The notes under the pieces were generated by a model. The model was not told the origin of the DNA, ran no database searches, and saw only the letters and a program-made list of their open reading frames with translations. The position numbers were made by a program, and so were the translations under genes. A DNA stretch of 64,000 bases from positions 37,577,001-37,641,000 of the forward strand of contig OX419755.1 in NCBI GenBank assembly GCA_948567375.1, given 5' to 3'. Positions 48,107 to 60,856 of the stretch are shown in pieces; positions within the stretch are counted from its first letter, which is position 1, and each line of letters starts with the position of its first letter. Origin of the DNA: Lunularia cruciata. Taxonomy: Eukaryota; Streptophyta; Marchantiopsida; Lunulariales; Lunulariaceae.

Positions 48107-51100
48107 ACTGTTTATTCTTCAACACTTGAATCACAGTTCCAAGGCAACTCCACTAAACACCACAAAAAGACTTTGTGATTGAAGCCTATGAGCTTAAAAC
48201 TTATGTAGCTCTCTCGAGTACATATGAATTGTCATTTAGTGCATACAAACATATTAGTCAGAGCCATATTTCAAATGGTCTTGTATCCCGCCCAAATGGA
48301 TACCTATCCTTATGCAATTTTCAACAACGAGAACAGAATCACTTACATTATCGAAGAGTAGGCCCAATAACTGAGTTTCTGCAAGAGTTGTTTTCTGAAG
48401 TTGTATCATCAGATCAACATAATGACATTGCCCTAGGAATCGAGTGGGGCTGAAGTCTTTTACATGGTATGTATGGACTTCTGGCCAAAAGTCAGCTTTT
48501 TGCTCATTTCACAAGGGCAATAAGTGAAGCTTTACAAACTACATGTCTACCTCGCGGTCGCGTGCTTCTCCCCTCAATATCTTTTCGATGTCTCTGAATT
48601 AGCATTGAAAATTTGTCAACTGTCAATATATAAAGTTCCTACCATAAGCCTTCAGTCAAATCAGACTCTGACACTCCCATCAGAACGATTTGAAAATTTC
48701 TGCATATTTTCCAGGTATCGGACAGTTACTTTAGACCCTGTCTTTAAATATTCGCTTTCTCTTGTTTTATATTAACTCTTTGTACAAGTCCTTTTTGCTA
48801 TTTTGAAATCATTGAGTTAAGTAAAACCTTCAAGAATTCAATACTCACAATAAAGGATCAACGCAAGAGATTACGAGTCAGCTATCCTAGTAAACAAAGA
48901 AACATGTCAAGACCAATGAGAATGAGGCTTTTTAACTGGTCAAAACCAGATGTTATGGAAAAATCACAATATAATGAGTAGAGATGAAGTTTCTAATAAT
49001 GTAGTTATAATTACCGTCACGCGGTTGACGTCTTACTACTTAACTGTCCGAGTTATGATGCTCATTATTCGTCAAGTCAAAAGCGTCGCGCTGGGTGTAT
49101 AGTGCTATGGGGTTTTATGAGCTGAACTAGAATAAGTTAGTGGAAAAGAGTGAACAGATAACATTGAACTTCTTCCTTTCACGATCATTGCCAGGAAAAC
49201 TAAAAGGAAAGAAATGTTTGCTGCGAAATTTACTTAAATTTATACCTAGATTAAAGGTGGGCCCTTTACATCGTTTGGATTTTAGATTTGGAAATATTGG
49301 GAGAAACTATGAGTTTCTGCCTACTTGTTCCCAAATCAAGTGACTATTCATGACTTTATTGTGTTGGTTGAGATATGTATGTGAGCTCATGCTTCTAGTG
49401 TACTTGCAACAAGAGTCCAAGCTGCTAAATATAAGTTAGCATGTATATAAGTTCATATGTTAGTCCATGCTTAGAACTGAAACTTTTCTGTATCATCACG
49501 AGTTCTTGTTTTGGACTAATTGATCATGGGTAATTCTGGTGCTAAAACACTACTACGTTGATGACACGAAATTAAGTACTGAAGAGAAGATGGAAGCAGC
49601 TACTCCGAAATAACTTGAGCAGTTGGAAGCAGACTGTTTAATACTCGTATGTATCTCCACTTTCTGAGAGGTCAAACACGTCATCGTTAGCTTTTATCTT
49701 CATGGTGAATGGCTCGGCTTGTCAGGTAATCGAAGTAAATGCAAGCAATGATCAGAAGTTAAGGAAGATGACAAAAGTCATCTCATGTAGTATTCAAGAA
49801 TCTCTTTCTACTAGCAAGGGTAATTTTTGCAGTTGAAGAAGAGGTGTGAGATCCCATGCGTCAAGAACTCTGATACAGTGTTACATGGTGAAAATATATT
49901 TCGACTTTGAGAAAGTCCAATCTCGGATTCTGCTGTACTGTAGAAACAATTGAATGTAAAAGACTTGGTGGATATGACATGGAACAAGATACCCGCGGAA
50001 TTGACTTGCCTAGACAAGTTTTGACCGAATAATTCTGAGTACCAAACAAAATCAGATAGTGAAATGCACCAGTATCGGTTTGAGCAGAGACCAGAAAAGC
50101 TGCAGCAAATTTGATCAAGAAGTAATCTACATATGCTTCAACACCGGCTGACTGAGGAACGTTGCGGCAAGCAAAAGGACAGGTATATGAAGAGACTAAA
50201 CGCAAGCTTCTATACTAAACATAACTGATTTGATTGAATCAAATTGAGCAACATGTCAGTGGGGAACTTTGAGTTTCAGATGTTGGACGGACTTCTTTAA
50301 ACACATACACTTTAAGGTCACCAGAATTTGGTTCACAGTGAAGATTCTTGGTACTTTACCACCAACAAATGCAGATAATAGAAGGACGGGAAGGACACTT
50401 TGAAAGAGGGAACAAAGCTTCTCACGTATGACAAAGAATCAAATGGAGGAAGTGAGGAGAAATTGGGACATGCATCATCGCAAAAGGTGCAGTGCAGGCC
50501 CAAGTCAATAAATCAGAATATCATATGAATGAATCTTCTGCTTATGCTATTGGTGGTGCCCGAACTGCACGACGTTTACCGTGTGATGCATATATATCAC
50601 ATGATATATCACATGATATCCATCAAATTTGAATAGTCACATTATATATATTGATTTCTCTCAACTTTGATTTCGTGAATTCAAATTTATACAAATGGCC
50701 CAATCTAGGTTGACTTTCCCACCCATCCATTTGTAATGGATAGCTCGTGTACTGTCTACTGAACTTTCAAGATAGACTTCACACGACACGCACGTCCATA
50801 GTTGATCATCTCGACTCGATCGAAAGAGGAGAAGATAAAGCATTCGTTGTTTGACAACGGGCCGTCTCCAGAGCATCTCCAAAGGATGATGAATAATTTT
50901 ATGTGTTGACTGGTATTTACTTGATGTATCCATGGAGCAGAAAGTAATTCCGTCGACTACCGACGACAGCAGAACTGGATATAGTTAAGTTGTAAGATGA
51001 AGGTCTTCTTCTTTTCAATATGGATACACATATTCTGTGGGTATCTTCAATAGCGCGCACTCATTAGGCAGTGGTCAATAAAAGTTGATTCGAGGAGCTG

Positions 51101-53336
51101 AAATCTATCTATATAATCTCCTTCATGGTAGGGCGTGAACTCGATGCAGCACAAACGATCGGCAAAGACAATCAAGAGAGCGTGTCCTTAGCCCCTCCTG
51201 AATCCAGTCCAATGCAAGAAACTTGGTGTTAGGTTCGAAAAAGAAATGTTTGAAGAAGGGACAGAGGCGAGAGATGTTGAATGGGTTTGTTTGTGATTGT
51301 GCTACTCATGACATGTATCCAAAAGGTCGCGCAGGATATAGGTCATAGAACGTTGGTCGTCGTCGCCGTCGTCGTCGTGATGGGTCGATTGAAAGAGAAG
51401 AGATTGATCGAATAGGAAATACTCTTATCTTAAATACGACCTCTAAGGATCTGGGGTCATCCATAAATGGTCCAGGGAGAAGAAGAAATAGAGATACGCC
51501 CTAACCAGCAATGTTGACATTTATCCCATACTTTTGAAAAGAGCTGCTGCTGAGAAGGATAATAATAACGCAAGACAGCAGCAGATACGAAAAAGTTGAG
51601 CAGTTAGGACCAAATCTCCGGCAGGCGTTACTTTTGAAATATGCAGAGGTGGGCCATGCCAGCCATCTCGTTCGATTACCAATCTGAATGAAGGAGTTGA
51701 TGGTGACGAAGTCACCAGCGAGGTCAGAAGCGTCACAAAGACATAAGCAAGGCGGTATATAGCGATAAGTGTTACTCTCCAGTTCAGCTTTCTGCTGTTG
51801 CTTCTGCCAGACTGGATCCAAGTTCACCCAAGAGATGAAAGCCTTTTGGGACCACACACGGCCCATTTTGGCCACGAAACAACTGCGAAAGAGACAGGCC
51901 TTAGCTGTGTTCCAAGATGGGTGATTCCATTTGAACCGCAAAACGCAATAGCTTACTGAGTTTCAACACCTAAGAGCATCAAGAAGAGGCGTCTTCATCA
52001 TGGGCACAACTCTCGTGGTAGAAGAAACATTTGAGCACTAGGGTCCAACACACGTCGACCTCATCCTTCTCATGTCCGCCAGAATTGCGCCGCTCGCTTG
52101 GTTGGTTGGCTGGAGACAATTCTCTTCTATTATTCCGCCTTCGATGCTGTTGTTCTTCATCATGCATGAACTCCAAAATAAGCGCCACCCCCTACCATAA
52201 TCCTCCGCGTTGCGTCTCAATTAAATATAAGGTCGCCGAACCGGAGTCTTTAATCTGATGCCGTCAAATTTCGTCAATGTCCTCCCTCCCCCGCCCATGT
52301 GCATATTGACATGAGGAAGGGAGTGCATAGGTTGAACAAATTCTTCGACCTGCCGTACTTTCGAACTGCAAGAGTACGAGCAACAGCTTGTTGGATTGGA
52401 TCAGCGATCTCCTTGAGCATGTCCTATTGGTAAGTTGAGATTATGGAAGCAGCAGCTGCAGCATTAAGAAGGACGGGCTAGACTTTGAGACATTCTCCTG
52501 AGCTGATCATTACCTCCAATCTTCCGGACTACCACTGGTGTTCGTTAAAGAGGGACTTGGACTTTCAATCCGGTTTTTGCGACAAGCAGGAGGGCTTCGT
52601 TCTCTCCTGCTGTCGCAGAGGTTGTAACTTGTAGCTTCAAACATGCGATTATTTCTAAGTTTGCCGTGTCTTTTGTGGGCATGCACACATCAGTCTGTCG
52701 TCCTCAGCAGCGCGGGTCCTCCCTCCCTTGTTACTGTACCACATTTTTCTTCCTCATTTAGTTCCCAATCCTCTAGTCTCCTGTGTTTTCATTGACCAGC
52801 CATTTCAGCCCGTGATGAACAGAAACGTCGTCAAGGGATGCCAGACCCTCAAACACACTACTCTTCGGTGTGTTGTCCCTTGACCGTTCCTTTGATTCGT
52901 CTCACGGTCTTTCACTCCTACTTGCTGCTACTGCTACTACTACACAATCCGGTCGGCCGTGCAGCCAGTGGTAAATGCTTGGTCTAAAGAGGCGATGGAT
53001 GGATGCTTCAGAAATTTACCACAGCCGGACCTCGGTTGGGTGGTGAAAACCACTAATATCTACAAGGCAGTAGGGTGCCCGCAACTAAATTACGCTTCAG
53101 AAATGGAAACTTTCATCTACTCGTTAGTGCACTAAGCCGACTTCCCGGTCATGGTAAAGACAAATATTTATCTTGAAGATGTAAATAATACATTTTTAAG
53201 GAGTGCATCACTTGCCATGGCGCGCGATAGTTATGCATTTTCTACCTTGGGGATTTCATGAACGATTTGACTCGATATACGTAAGAATGGAGAATTGTGA
53301 TTGTTTGTTGAGATTTTGCTCTGCTCACTTATCAAC

Positions 53337-53429
53337 TTCTTGGAGCTTAACCCCATATTACCTCTTTTGTCTCTCACCCTTGATGGGGTCTTCCCATCCT
53401 TCGTGTTTTCTACGCGGTCGCCCTTTTCT
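53337..53429 (+). mobile_element. 93-bp LINE 3' end with 9-bp target duplication
   Basis: The insert contains the family 3' end (GATGGGGTCTTCCCATCCTT, then a CGCGGTCGCCC tail as in 37,120-37,165). It is flanked by CTTATCAAC at 53,328-53,336 and 53,430-53,438. Plus orientation, severe 5' truncation. Confidence 0.85.
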
Positions 53430-53438
53430 CTTATCAAC

Positions 53439-56400
53439 AAGTGTAAGATTAGAGAAGTATCGACAGTGCAATCCCTGATCGCGTAGAAGGCCTTTAGGTG
53501 CCCCCGGGGGTTCGGCTTTAGTTCGTCGCCATCCAGGCACGGCAATCCTTTGGTCCCGATACTGAATATTCAAGCGAAAAGAACACACGGGAGAGTACAA
53601 AGGAAAGGCTCGGGTGTAGGGGGCCCATCAAGGAGGTAGCCGCACTTTCTGTCCGCAATCCCCGGTGTTTGGAAGTTATGAGTTTCTTTCCTCGTAGTCG
53701 GGCAATTATGCTGAAGTGAGCAGTGCAGCGCAAAACATGAGGAATTTCAGGAAGCAATGTCAGACACCTAGTCGTCCACACAGCACACACAGTACACCGA
53801 TTGACAGTTTTGTTGTGTCAAAATGAATACGCCAAACCCGATAGACAGTTCTGTACAACACAAACAGATGAAACAGGAGACGGTTGGAGAGATATACGAT
53901 CTGCTGCTCTCGTGTTGCAAAAGAAACCGTCTGGCTGGGCCAATACATTCTACAATGGTAGGCATCAGAACCTACACCGACAAAGTGGCGTGGATAGTTG
54001 GTAGTGGCGTAATCGGTACCTGGCCCCCCCACTCGTGGCCCCAGCGTGAGTCCGGTTTGTTTTGTTCATCATCATATGCACTTTATACCAGCCGAGGCTC
54101 ACCATTTCTTCCCCTATCGCATTGAAAAATCTCAAGACGCGCAGATCGGTCCAAACTTTCCAAGACGGCTTGGCATATGCGTCTTACGACTCGAGGCTGA
54201 TGCTGCCACCACTTGCATCGAGAAGATCGATAAACGTTGAAGAGAACGCATAGTTAGGATGCGCCATGATCACAAATCTCAAGTCTTAAAGCGGAGGTGG
54301 GCTAATTGCAAAGGATTGAATCTGTAAAGCTGCAAGCGAGGCCGACCTAGTACGTACGATCACGACGAATTGGAGCCTTGAGATCGTAATACATACACAG
54401 GTGCTTTTACGAGAAAAGAAAACACTACTCCAAAGATAGATGCATCTAACCTGACCTGACCTGAACTTGAGAGAAAAGCAATGTCCAAAACCTGCCTAAC
54501 ATTAGCTTAACTCCTCATGTTCCCCTCCTCCTCTGGAAAGAATTACTTTATGCTTGGTGGAGCACGCAGGCAGACTCTAAGGTATCGATCAGCAAGTGAC
54601 GGTCCTTACCGTGGCTGACCTAGAGTAATTTTTGTTGTTGAATTTAGCAGCAGCTGCTGCTGCTGCTGCGCCTAATATTCAAACTGCCGAGAGAAAGAAA
54701 GAGAGAGAGAGTGTGACTACGATCCTTGTACGGGTTTTACAAAAGAGGTCTTTGACGACGACACCATTAATGCTGTAGGTGCGGAAACATTATCTGCTAT
54801 AGTGTCCCAACAACGTGATCTCTCACAACGGCTTGGGTGCTGGTCAAGTTCCGTCTGTCCGCTTCTACTTTATGGACGAACGTAACGTGCTCCACTACCA
54901 CCCTCGCAGCAGCAGCAGCAGCAGCAAAGCACATTGGATAACCTCCCACGTCTTAACCCCAGATCACTTTTACTACCGTCGAGCAGTGAAATTGCTACTA
55001 CTAGAACGAGAGAAGAAGGAAGGTCAAAGTTCCTACTGTTTTGAGGATTGAATCTTGAATTATTGAATATCTGCTTCGGCGAGAAGTCCTAGGAGTTGCC
55101 TTATTAATGGAAAGCCCACCTGCCCTGTGAGACAAACAACAATATTTCCTCGTCTCCTCTCCACTCCACTCCCCAACCAACTTCCCAAGTTGCAATTGTC
55201 GCCTCCAGACGGCGGCCTGCTTCGTCGTTAGTTGGTCGGTTCGTTGCGTAGTAGTTCACGATCTTTAATGTGGATATCATGGGTCAAACCGTGGTCAAAA
55301 TGTTCCTGCACAGGTCAGTTAACTCAACGGAGATTCCCCATCCCCCACCTCTCGACCTGACAGATTCAGCAAATAATGTTGACAGAGCGCCTCCTCCCTC
55401 GGATACCCTCTGAAATCGTCTTTCAAGCTCCATTCCTTGCTTGTCAGAGTTGATGATGGTGTCAGATTCCTTCCTCCATTCTCTAGCTGCTTGTCATTGG
55501 ACCGTAAGGGCATAATGTGTCTATCATAACGCTCTGAGACAATGTGGACTATGAACAACAAGACAACGAGTGCATGACACAAATTCATATTTCTCGTCTA
55601 GTGAAAAAAGAGAAACACACTCAGAACAGTTGGAATCAAATAAATCTGTATCTGCATTCTCAGCTAAAGATTAAAAAGAGTATCACGCATGACACACAAG
55701 TTTACAAATTTGTTCGCCCTTTTTGTAAACAAGTTGCTTCTACAGAAAACAAATAGAAATACTTATCAAGAAGGGAAGTGTTTTGTATGATTTGTTTTTT
55801 TACATATCTGAATAAAGCCATGTTCTCAAAGATTCATTATAAAGATCCCTTCACTTTTCTTCCAAAGGAAGACCAGCTATAATCTGAAAAGAATCTCTTG
55901 CTCGAGATTCATCCAGTTTTAATCGGAAGAAGCTCATGTGACTCTTTTCAACACGAAGACATTTACTATTCAAGAAGACTTTCATGTGATACAAAGTCCT
56001 TGTGGCTTGTATCGTTCTCCTTGTCATTATTAATGAAAATGAAATGCAATTTGATCACCTTCTTATGTGTCGACAATAAAATCATGTTTTTATAGCTAAA
56101 AAGTAGGTTTTCTCGAAGGTTCAGTTTTGGTTGTGGACCATAAATAGAACTTTGTCAGGCCAATTTCATAAGGGGTTCGCATGTTCTCTTTTCTATCTAG
56201 GTTATTATTTTGCAGAAATTATAATTGCAAATAACCAAAGTAATTTGTATCCCTTCAGGTCTATGAACTGAGACGATGAAGACGTCATATATCTATCTAT
56301 CTATCTATTGTGAGCTAATCTCCCCGAGGATTGGCTCAAGAGACACTTCCATAATACTCTTCCAAGAATTGTTAGTTGCAAAATTTGCACAAGAGTGGTT

Positions 56401-59400
56401 CAACATCTCCTCTAACCGAATGACGAGACTCCACTAAAATTGAAATATCAATCCAAGGGTTGATCAACGAATATTTGTGAAATTTATCTCATTTCCGTAC
56501 AATGCTATGTAAGGAATTTTAGAACTAAAGTATGACTGAAGTATCGAGTTAATTCGAATTGACTTGTAATTACGGAAAACATTTGCATCTTGTATTTCTG
56601 GAATCTGGGTTTTAAACCGTGATTGGATTGGATTGGTCCTTTCTATCAGTAGTGGGAATTAAAACCTCCTAACGAGACCTTTGCCTCTACAAGTTATTTG
56701 TGCGAATGTATCGTGTGGAAAGATTGATTTCTAAATGTGGGTACAAAAACTTAGAGTATCCGTCTTTCCATTTAGTTTTGGTATCTCCTTCTGATTCAAG
56801 GTTGACAAACTTTTAGTGGAAATCATTGGACTTTATTGTTTCTATCCTGAATGCAATACAAACGTCAGAGGCAAGTAAAATTGTCAACATAAATCACGGG
56901 ACTTTAGCCTTTAGCTTTTTAACTTTAGTCTTTAACTTTAATAACTTAAAGACGGATGTGAACTCCTTCAAGTTCCATCGGGCTAAGTAGACATTTAAAT
57001 TGAGAGCCAACTCTAAATACGATGAAATTGAATTGGTCATTTGTCACACTGTAATAGCAGTCTCATCGAACATTCTTAGATCTTACCACCAAATTGTTTA
57101 TATATACCATCCATCTTTGGTCTACTATACCTCATTATGTATATACCATCATACATCGTACATTCATATACCATCTATAATGGAATGTATGTGATGGATC
57201 TTGTGATGTCTTTGCAAAACATTAATCGCGGTTTTTCCCAGTATTTTATATGTATCCAGTAGAATGCTCATGCATTCATACGATTTGGGTTCATCCATGT
57301 CTTTTTATTTATTTTCCAGTTACCCATCTGTTCACATCTCTTGTCTTTCATGTGATTCATGTGCATTTGATATAACATACTTATATGAGTTAAAAAATTA
57401 TACCATGTACTTATCTACATCGTGCATGAGAATTTTATTTAAAAAATATTTCAATAACCAAGAGCTTGGACAATTATCTATAAAGGAGTGAAGTCTTGCA
57501 TTAAGATTCAACCTTCGACGTGTAATCTACTGCATGAACATATCTGATTGGAGTTATGTTCAGAACGGAATCGCTTAAAAGAACTCGAATCTTATATGAT
57601 ATAGTCTATCTGCCACTGTCAACTTTTATGAAATCTTTTTAGTTACTTCTACTGAAGAAAGAACTGGCGTAAGCAAATTTCTTATTAGTTATAGCTAATA
57701 ATAAAAAGTATCGGTGCGGATTTTAATCAACTTTATATTGTAATCGATACTAATATGATTTTAGATACCTACCATAGTTAAATTAGTAACCATTTCGTTA
57801 GAATATATATCATTTAAACGTTTTGATTGTGGTAAGAGTTATACTCTAATATATTACTACTTCTTGGAAGTAGTATGCTCTTGATCCAAGGGAGAAGTAG
57901 ATGAATAGATAGAATATAATCTAATCATTTAAACAATCTTTTTCTAGTTAATGATGACTGATATTAAACAATATAACATTTCGTTATTAATTTAATAGTT
58001 TAATAATTCAATAGATAGGTTTGTAATTTTAAGATAAGAGTTCCAAAAAATATGGAAATTTAAATTTTTTAATAAATTATTGATAAAAAATAAAAGGTAA
58101 AAGAATATACATAATTTTTTAGAAATATGTAACCTTTATTTTTAGCTGATTTATTTACGTATAATCCCTCTGTACTTCAGTAAATAGATCTAAATCATAA
58201 TTGGTATGTTAGAAGTAAAATAGAAAGCCTTCTAAACATACAAATCTTGATTAAGATCTATCTAGTAAAATAAGTTGATTATAGATAAATAAGTCAACTA
58301 AAATTAAAAAGTCAAATATAAGATCAAATGGTCCAAGTATACATGGGATTAGATCATCTTGAGTATACATTAAATACTACTTTCAGGATTATTTTAATAA
58401 GAGATGACATGCTTTAACATATTATTAAGAATCGATTTAATAGTTTCAATAAGAAAATGTAAAATTTTACAGCCATATAAATATAATATTATCTCAAAAA
58501 AAAATTCTATATGTTTAATATTCTAAATATTTCAGCTTTGTAGAAGATTATTTTGATTGAATGTCTAAATTATTATAATTATTTTGATTCTATAGCTTAT
58601 TGGTTCAAGTTATTTTAAATTTTTTATAGTGGAGAGGAGTACAAGTATTTTCACATAGATGTAAGTAAATCTGTGCTAGATACTCTTTTTTAATTTCTTA
58701 AAATAATATTCAAACAAGCTAAAATCCAATCTGCTTCTATTAATCAAAATTAAATTTTAAGATGCTTTATATAATCACAAAAGGAGGTGTAGAGTTTGCT
58801 TGTGATTTGAGCATCCAAATTATAATGCATCTTAAAACAAATATAATGAGCACTTCATTCTAAATTTTTGTTGGAAAATAATTAAAAACTACAATTATTT
58901 GCTCTTTATAAACGTCATGTGATTATTATTATCAGCCTTATTTTATGATCATTCAACTATTTGACTCTATTTCTTAAATCTCTTAACTTTTGCTTATCCT
59001 TCCTATTCTTTTCTTAGACATATCTTTTTGGGTAACATTATTTCATTTATTATCACTTTATTTATCTATGTATCTCCGTAGATTACCTTTGAATGGCTTT
59101 TGCTGAACTCGATCTAAGTAACTGGTTTTATTTTCTTTGTATAAAAGAGTGCATGTCATTTAATGAATTTTTAATTTCTATAGTTAATACATATATGTCC
59201 TTTTATATTCTTATCCTTTCCCATAAACTTTTTTAATCTGATTTTATTCTATCCTCAGATTTTTTAGTGTGACCTCCTTCTTGGAAGGCCTTATCGATTA
59301 GTGTAATTATTGCATATCCATCTAAGTTAAAATTTGTCTTCATATGTCATGACTTTTGAGTTGAATAGTTCTTTTGTTGGGTGAGCCCCCTTTTCTCATC

Positions 59401-60400
59401 ATATAACTTAAAGTGATATAACATCTATCAAAGAAGAAATGTAATTCTTAGTTTTTCTTCCTTCCAATCCACATCTGTATGTATATACAGAAAGAGAAGA
59501 ATATGTATACAACCTTTTTTGTTGTTGAAATAAGACAGCTGTTATTTTCTTTTTATATGTTATCGAAGTGAAGAGAAGGAGAAGAATATGTCTCGTTACC
59601 GCAACGAATAATAAAGCTGCACCTCTAGGTCTTGGTGTTTCTTGACAATAAAGTACGATCAAGGACGGTCAAGTGCAGATTTCATGTCTACACTTGTGTT
59701 GTTTTTCTCTCCTGCAATCTAAGCCAATTTTGTCAAACTGTCGCTTTCTACAAATCACTAACTGTTGTTTCTTCAATCGTAGGATTAAAGAACAAAATAT
59801 GGCCGAGACTAGAATTCAAAGAATAAGCTTTGAACAAAAGAGAGAGACAAACTGGAGCGGATTCGGTGACGTGCTTATTCTGAAAATGGAGACCAAAATG
59901 CAAATGGCGGTATATGGAAATGGGGAAGATCCAACCAGTAGATAGGTTGAAGAAAAAACTGCAATTCAACCTCGGCATTTGCTCACTTTACCTGGATGAC
60001 CTTTACTTGCACTTTCCGATTTGCGTGGGAAGAGGAGAAAACACCTAAACACCATTCGTAGGCTTTCGTAAAGAAAATCTAGAGATCCTTTACAGTGCTC
60101 ATTTTCCAAGATACTGACGTTCCAAAGTACACTTTTTAACCCGCTACTGTAGAGCGACAAAGATCTCTGAAATATCTGAAAGAAGCTGGGGAAAGCTTGA
60201 GGACTTCATGGGTTTTTGCTCAACTCAAATGATTTCCGTTGTCAATGGTTTTCGTGCTACTCCGTGAGACCTTTCATAGAAGCAGTACTCCTTTGGTCCC
60301 TTGCTCTTTATATGTTGGATGTGAGTTGGGTACCTTCCTACCGCGAAGTCATTTGTGCAGTTGCAGTTGTGGGTTCGTGAGGGCATCCCTTTGTCCTAAG
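53439..60400. other. no gene supported; increasingly AT-rich
   Basis: 53,400-55,700 is mixed DNA with CAG/CTG repeats. 55,700-59,700 is strongly AT-rich with TATC and TATACCATC repeats (56,286-56,310 and about 57,100-57,180). Frames are short and unconvincing. A frame at 59,673-59,945 (plus, 90 aa) has a plausible polar second half but no recognisable family. Confidence 0.45.
54644..54671. repeat. CAG/CTG microsatellite with inverted arms
   Basis: GCAGCAG meets a run of CTGCTG units, able to form a slipped hairpin. A separate CAG run lies at 54,905-54,926. Confidence 0.8.
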
Positions 60401-60412
60401 ATATGATGAGTG

Positions 60413-60544
60413 GATGCCTTTCAAGAACAAAAATGAAGAGACAACGGATGGTCTCGAGTATAATCGATCAGATGATGACGCCATTGACGGGGCAGAAGAA
60501 AAGCTCAGACTCCTTGAATACCGGGAGCCATCAACTTCGATGTG
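60413..60544 (+). CDS. possible exon of an unrecognised plus-strand gene
   Basis: One frame reads YDEWMPFKNKNEETTDGLEY, then an acidic stretch, then KLRLLEYREPSTSMWVKG. It ends at a possible donor AAAG|GTTAAG, with a possible acceptor TATTGCAG at about 60,617. The bias toward charged residues and the splice-like borders look exonic, but no start is visible and I do not recognise the family. It would converge on the ZIP gene's 3' end. Part of it is duplicated just downstream. Confidence 0.3.
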
Positions 60545-60813
60545 GGTCAAAGGTTAAGATCCTCCTGTTTGGATACCCAGAACAACGTTTGCACAGATTA
60601 TCCACTTACTATTGCAGATCAAGGGTGGTCCCAAGCCTATATTATGGTCGCGTAGAATTATCAAATGATTAAGCCATTCAGGTGGCAGAAGGAAAGCTCA
60701 GAATTCTTGAATACCGGGAGCCAGCAACTTCAGTGTGAGTCAAAGGTTAGGATCCTGCTCTTTGAATAATCAGAACAACTTTTGCACAGATTATCCACTT
60801 TGTATTGCAGATC
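60491..60813 (+). repeat. two direct copies of a 130-bp segment, 193 bp apart
   Basis: 60,491-60,620 and 60,684-60,813 are clearly related (shared TTGAATACCGGGAGCCA, TTTGCACAGATTATCCACTT and TATTGCAGATC). The unit includes the end of the possible exon, a short intron-like stretch and a splice-acceptor-like end. The second copy has an in-frame TGA. Confidence 0.8.
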
Positions 60814-60856
60814 TCCAGGACCAAAGGCCCTTGACGTAGCCACGCTGAATTTCTTT

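Larger units (their letters stand above)
37170..53327. other. no gene supported; GC-richer DNA with simple repeats
   Basis: Composition changes sharply at the LINE 3' end (about 37,165). Frames up to 185 aa (43,477-44,034) exist, but they overlap other frames on both strands, are low-complexity or simple-repeat driven, and match no family I know. Frames 51,501-51,941 and 49,861-50,205 (minus) contain hydrophobic stretches but nothing diagnostic. Short exons of an unrecognised gene cannot be excluded. Confidence 0.45.

Noticed and set aside
49861-50205. 114-aa minus-strand frame
   Set aside because: Some protein-like text, but no recognisable family, no supporting exon borders.
50380-50400. 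GAAGGACGGGAAGGAC, resembling the LINE 3' end
   Set aside because: Match is only about 15 bases with no flanking duplication and no continuation of homology.
51501-51941. 146-aa minus-strand frame with a hydrophobic C-terminal stretch
   Set aside because: The hydrophobic stretch follows a low-complexity Ser/Leu run; no conserved motif was recognised, so not called as a gene.
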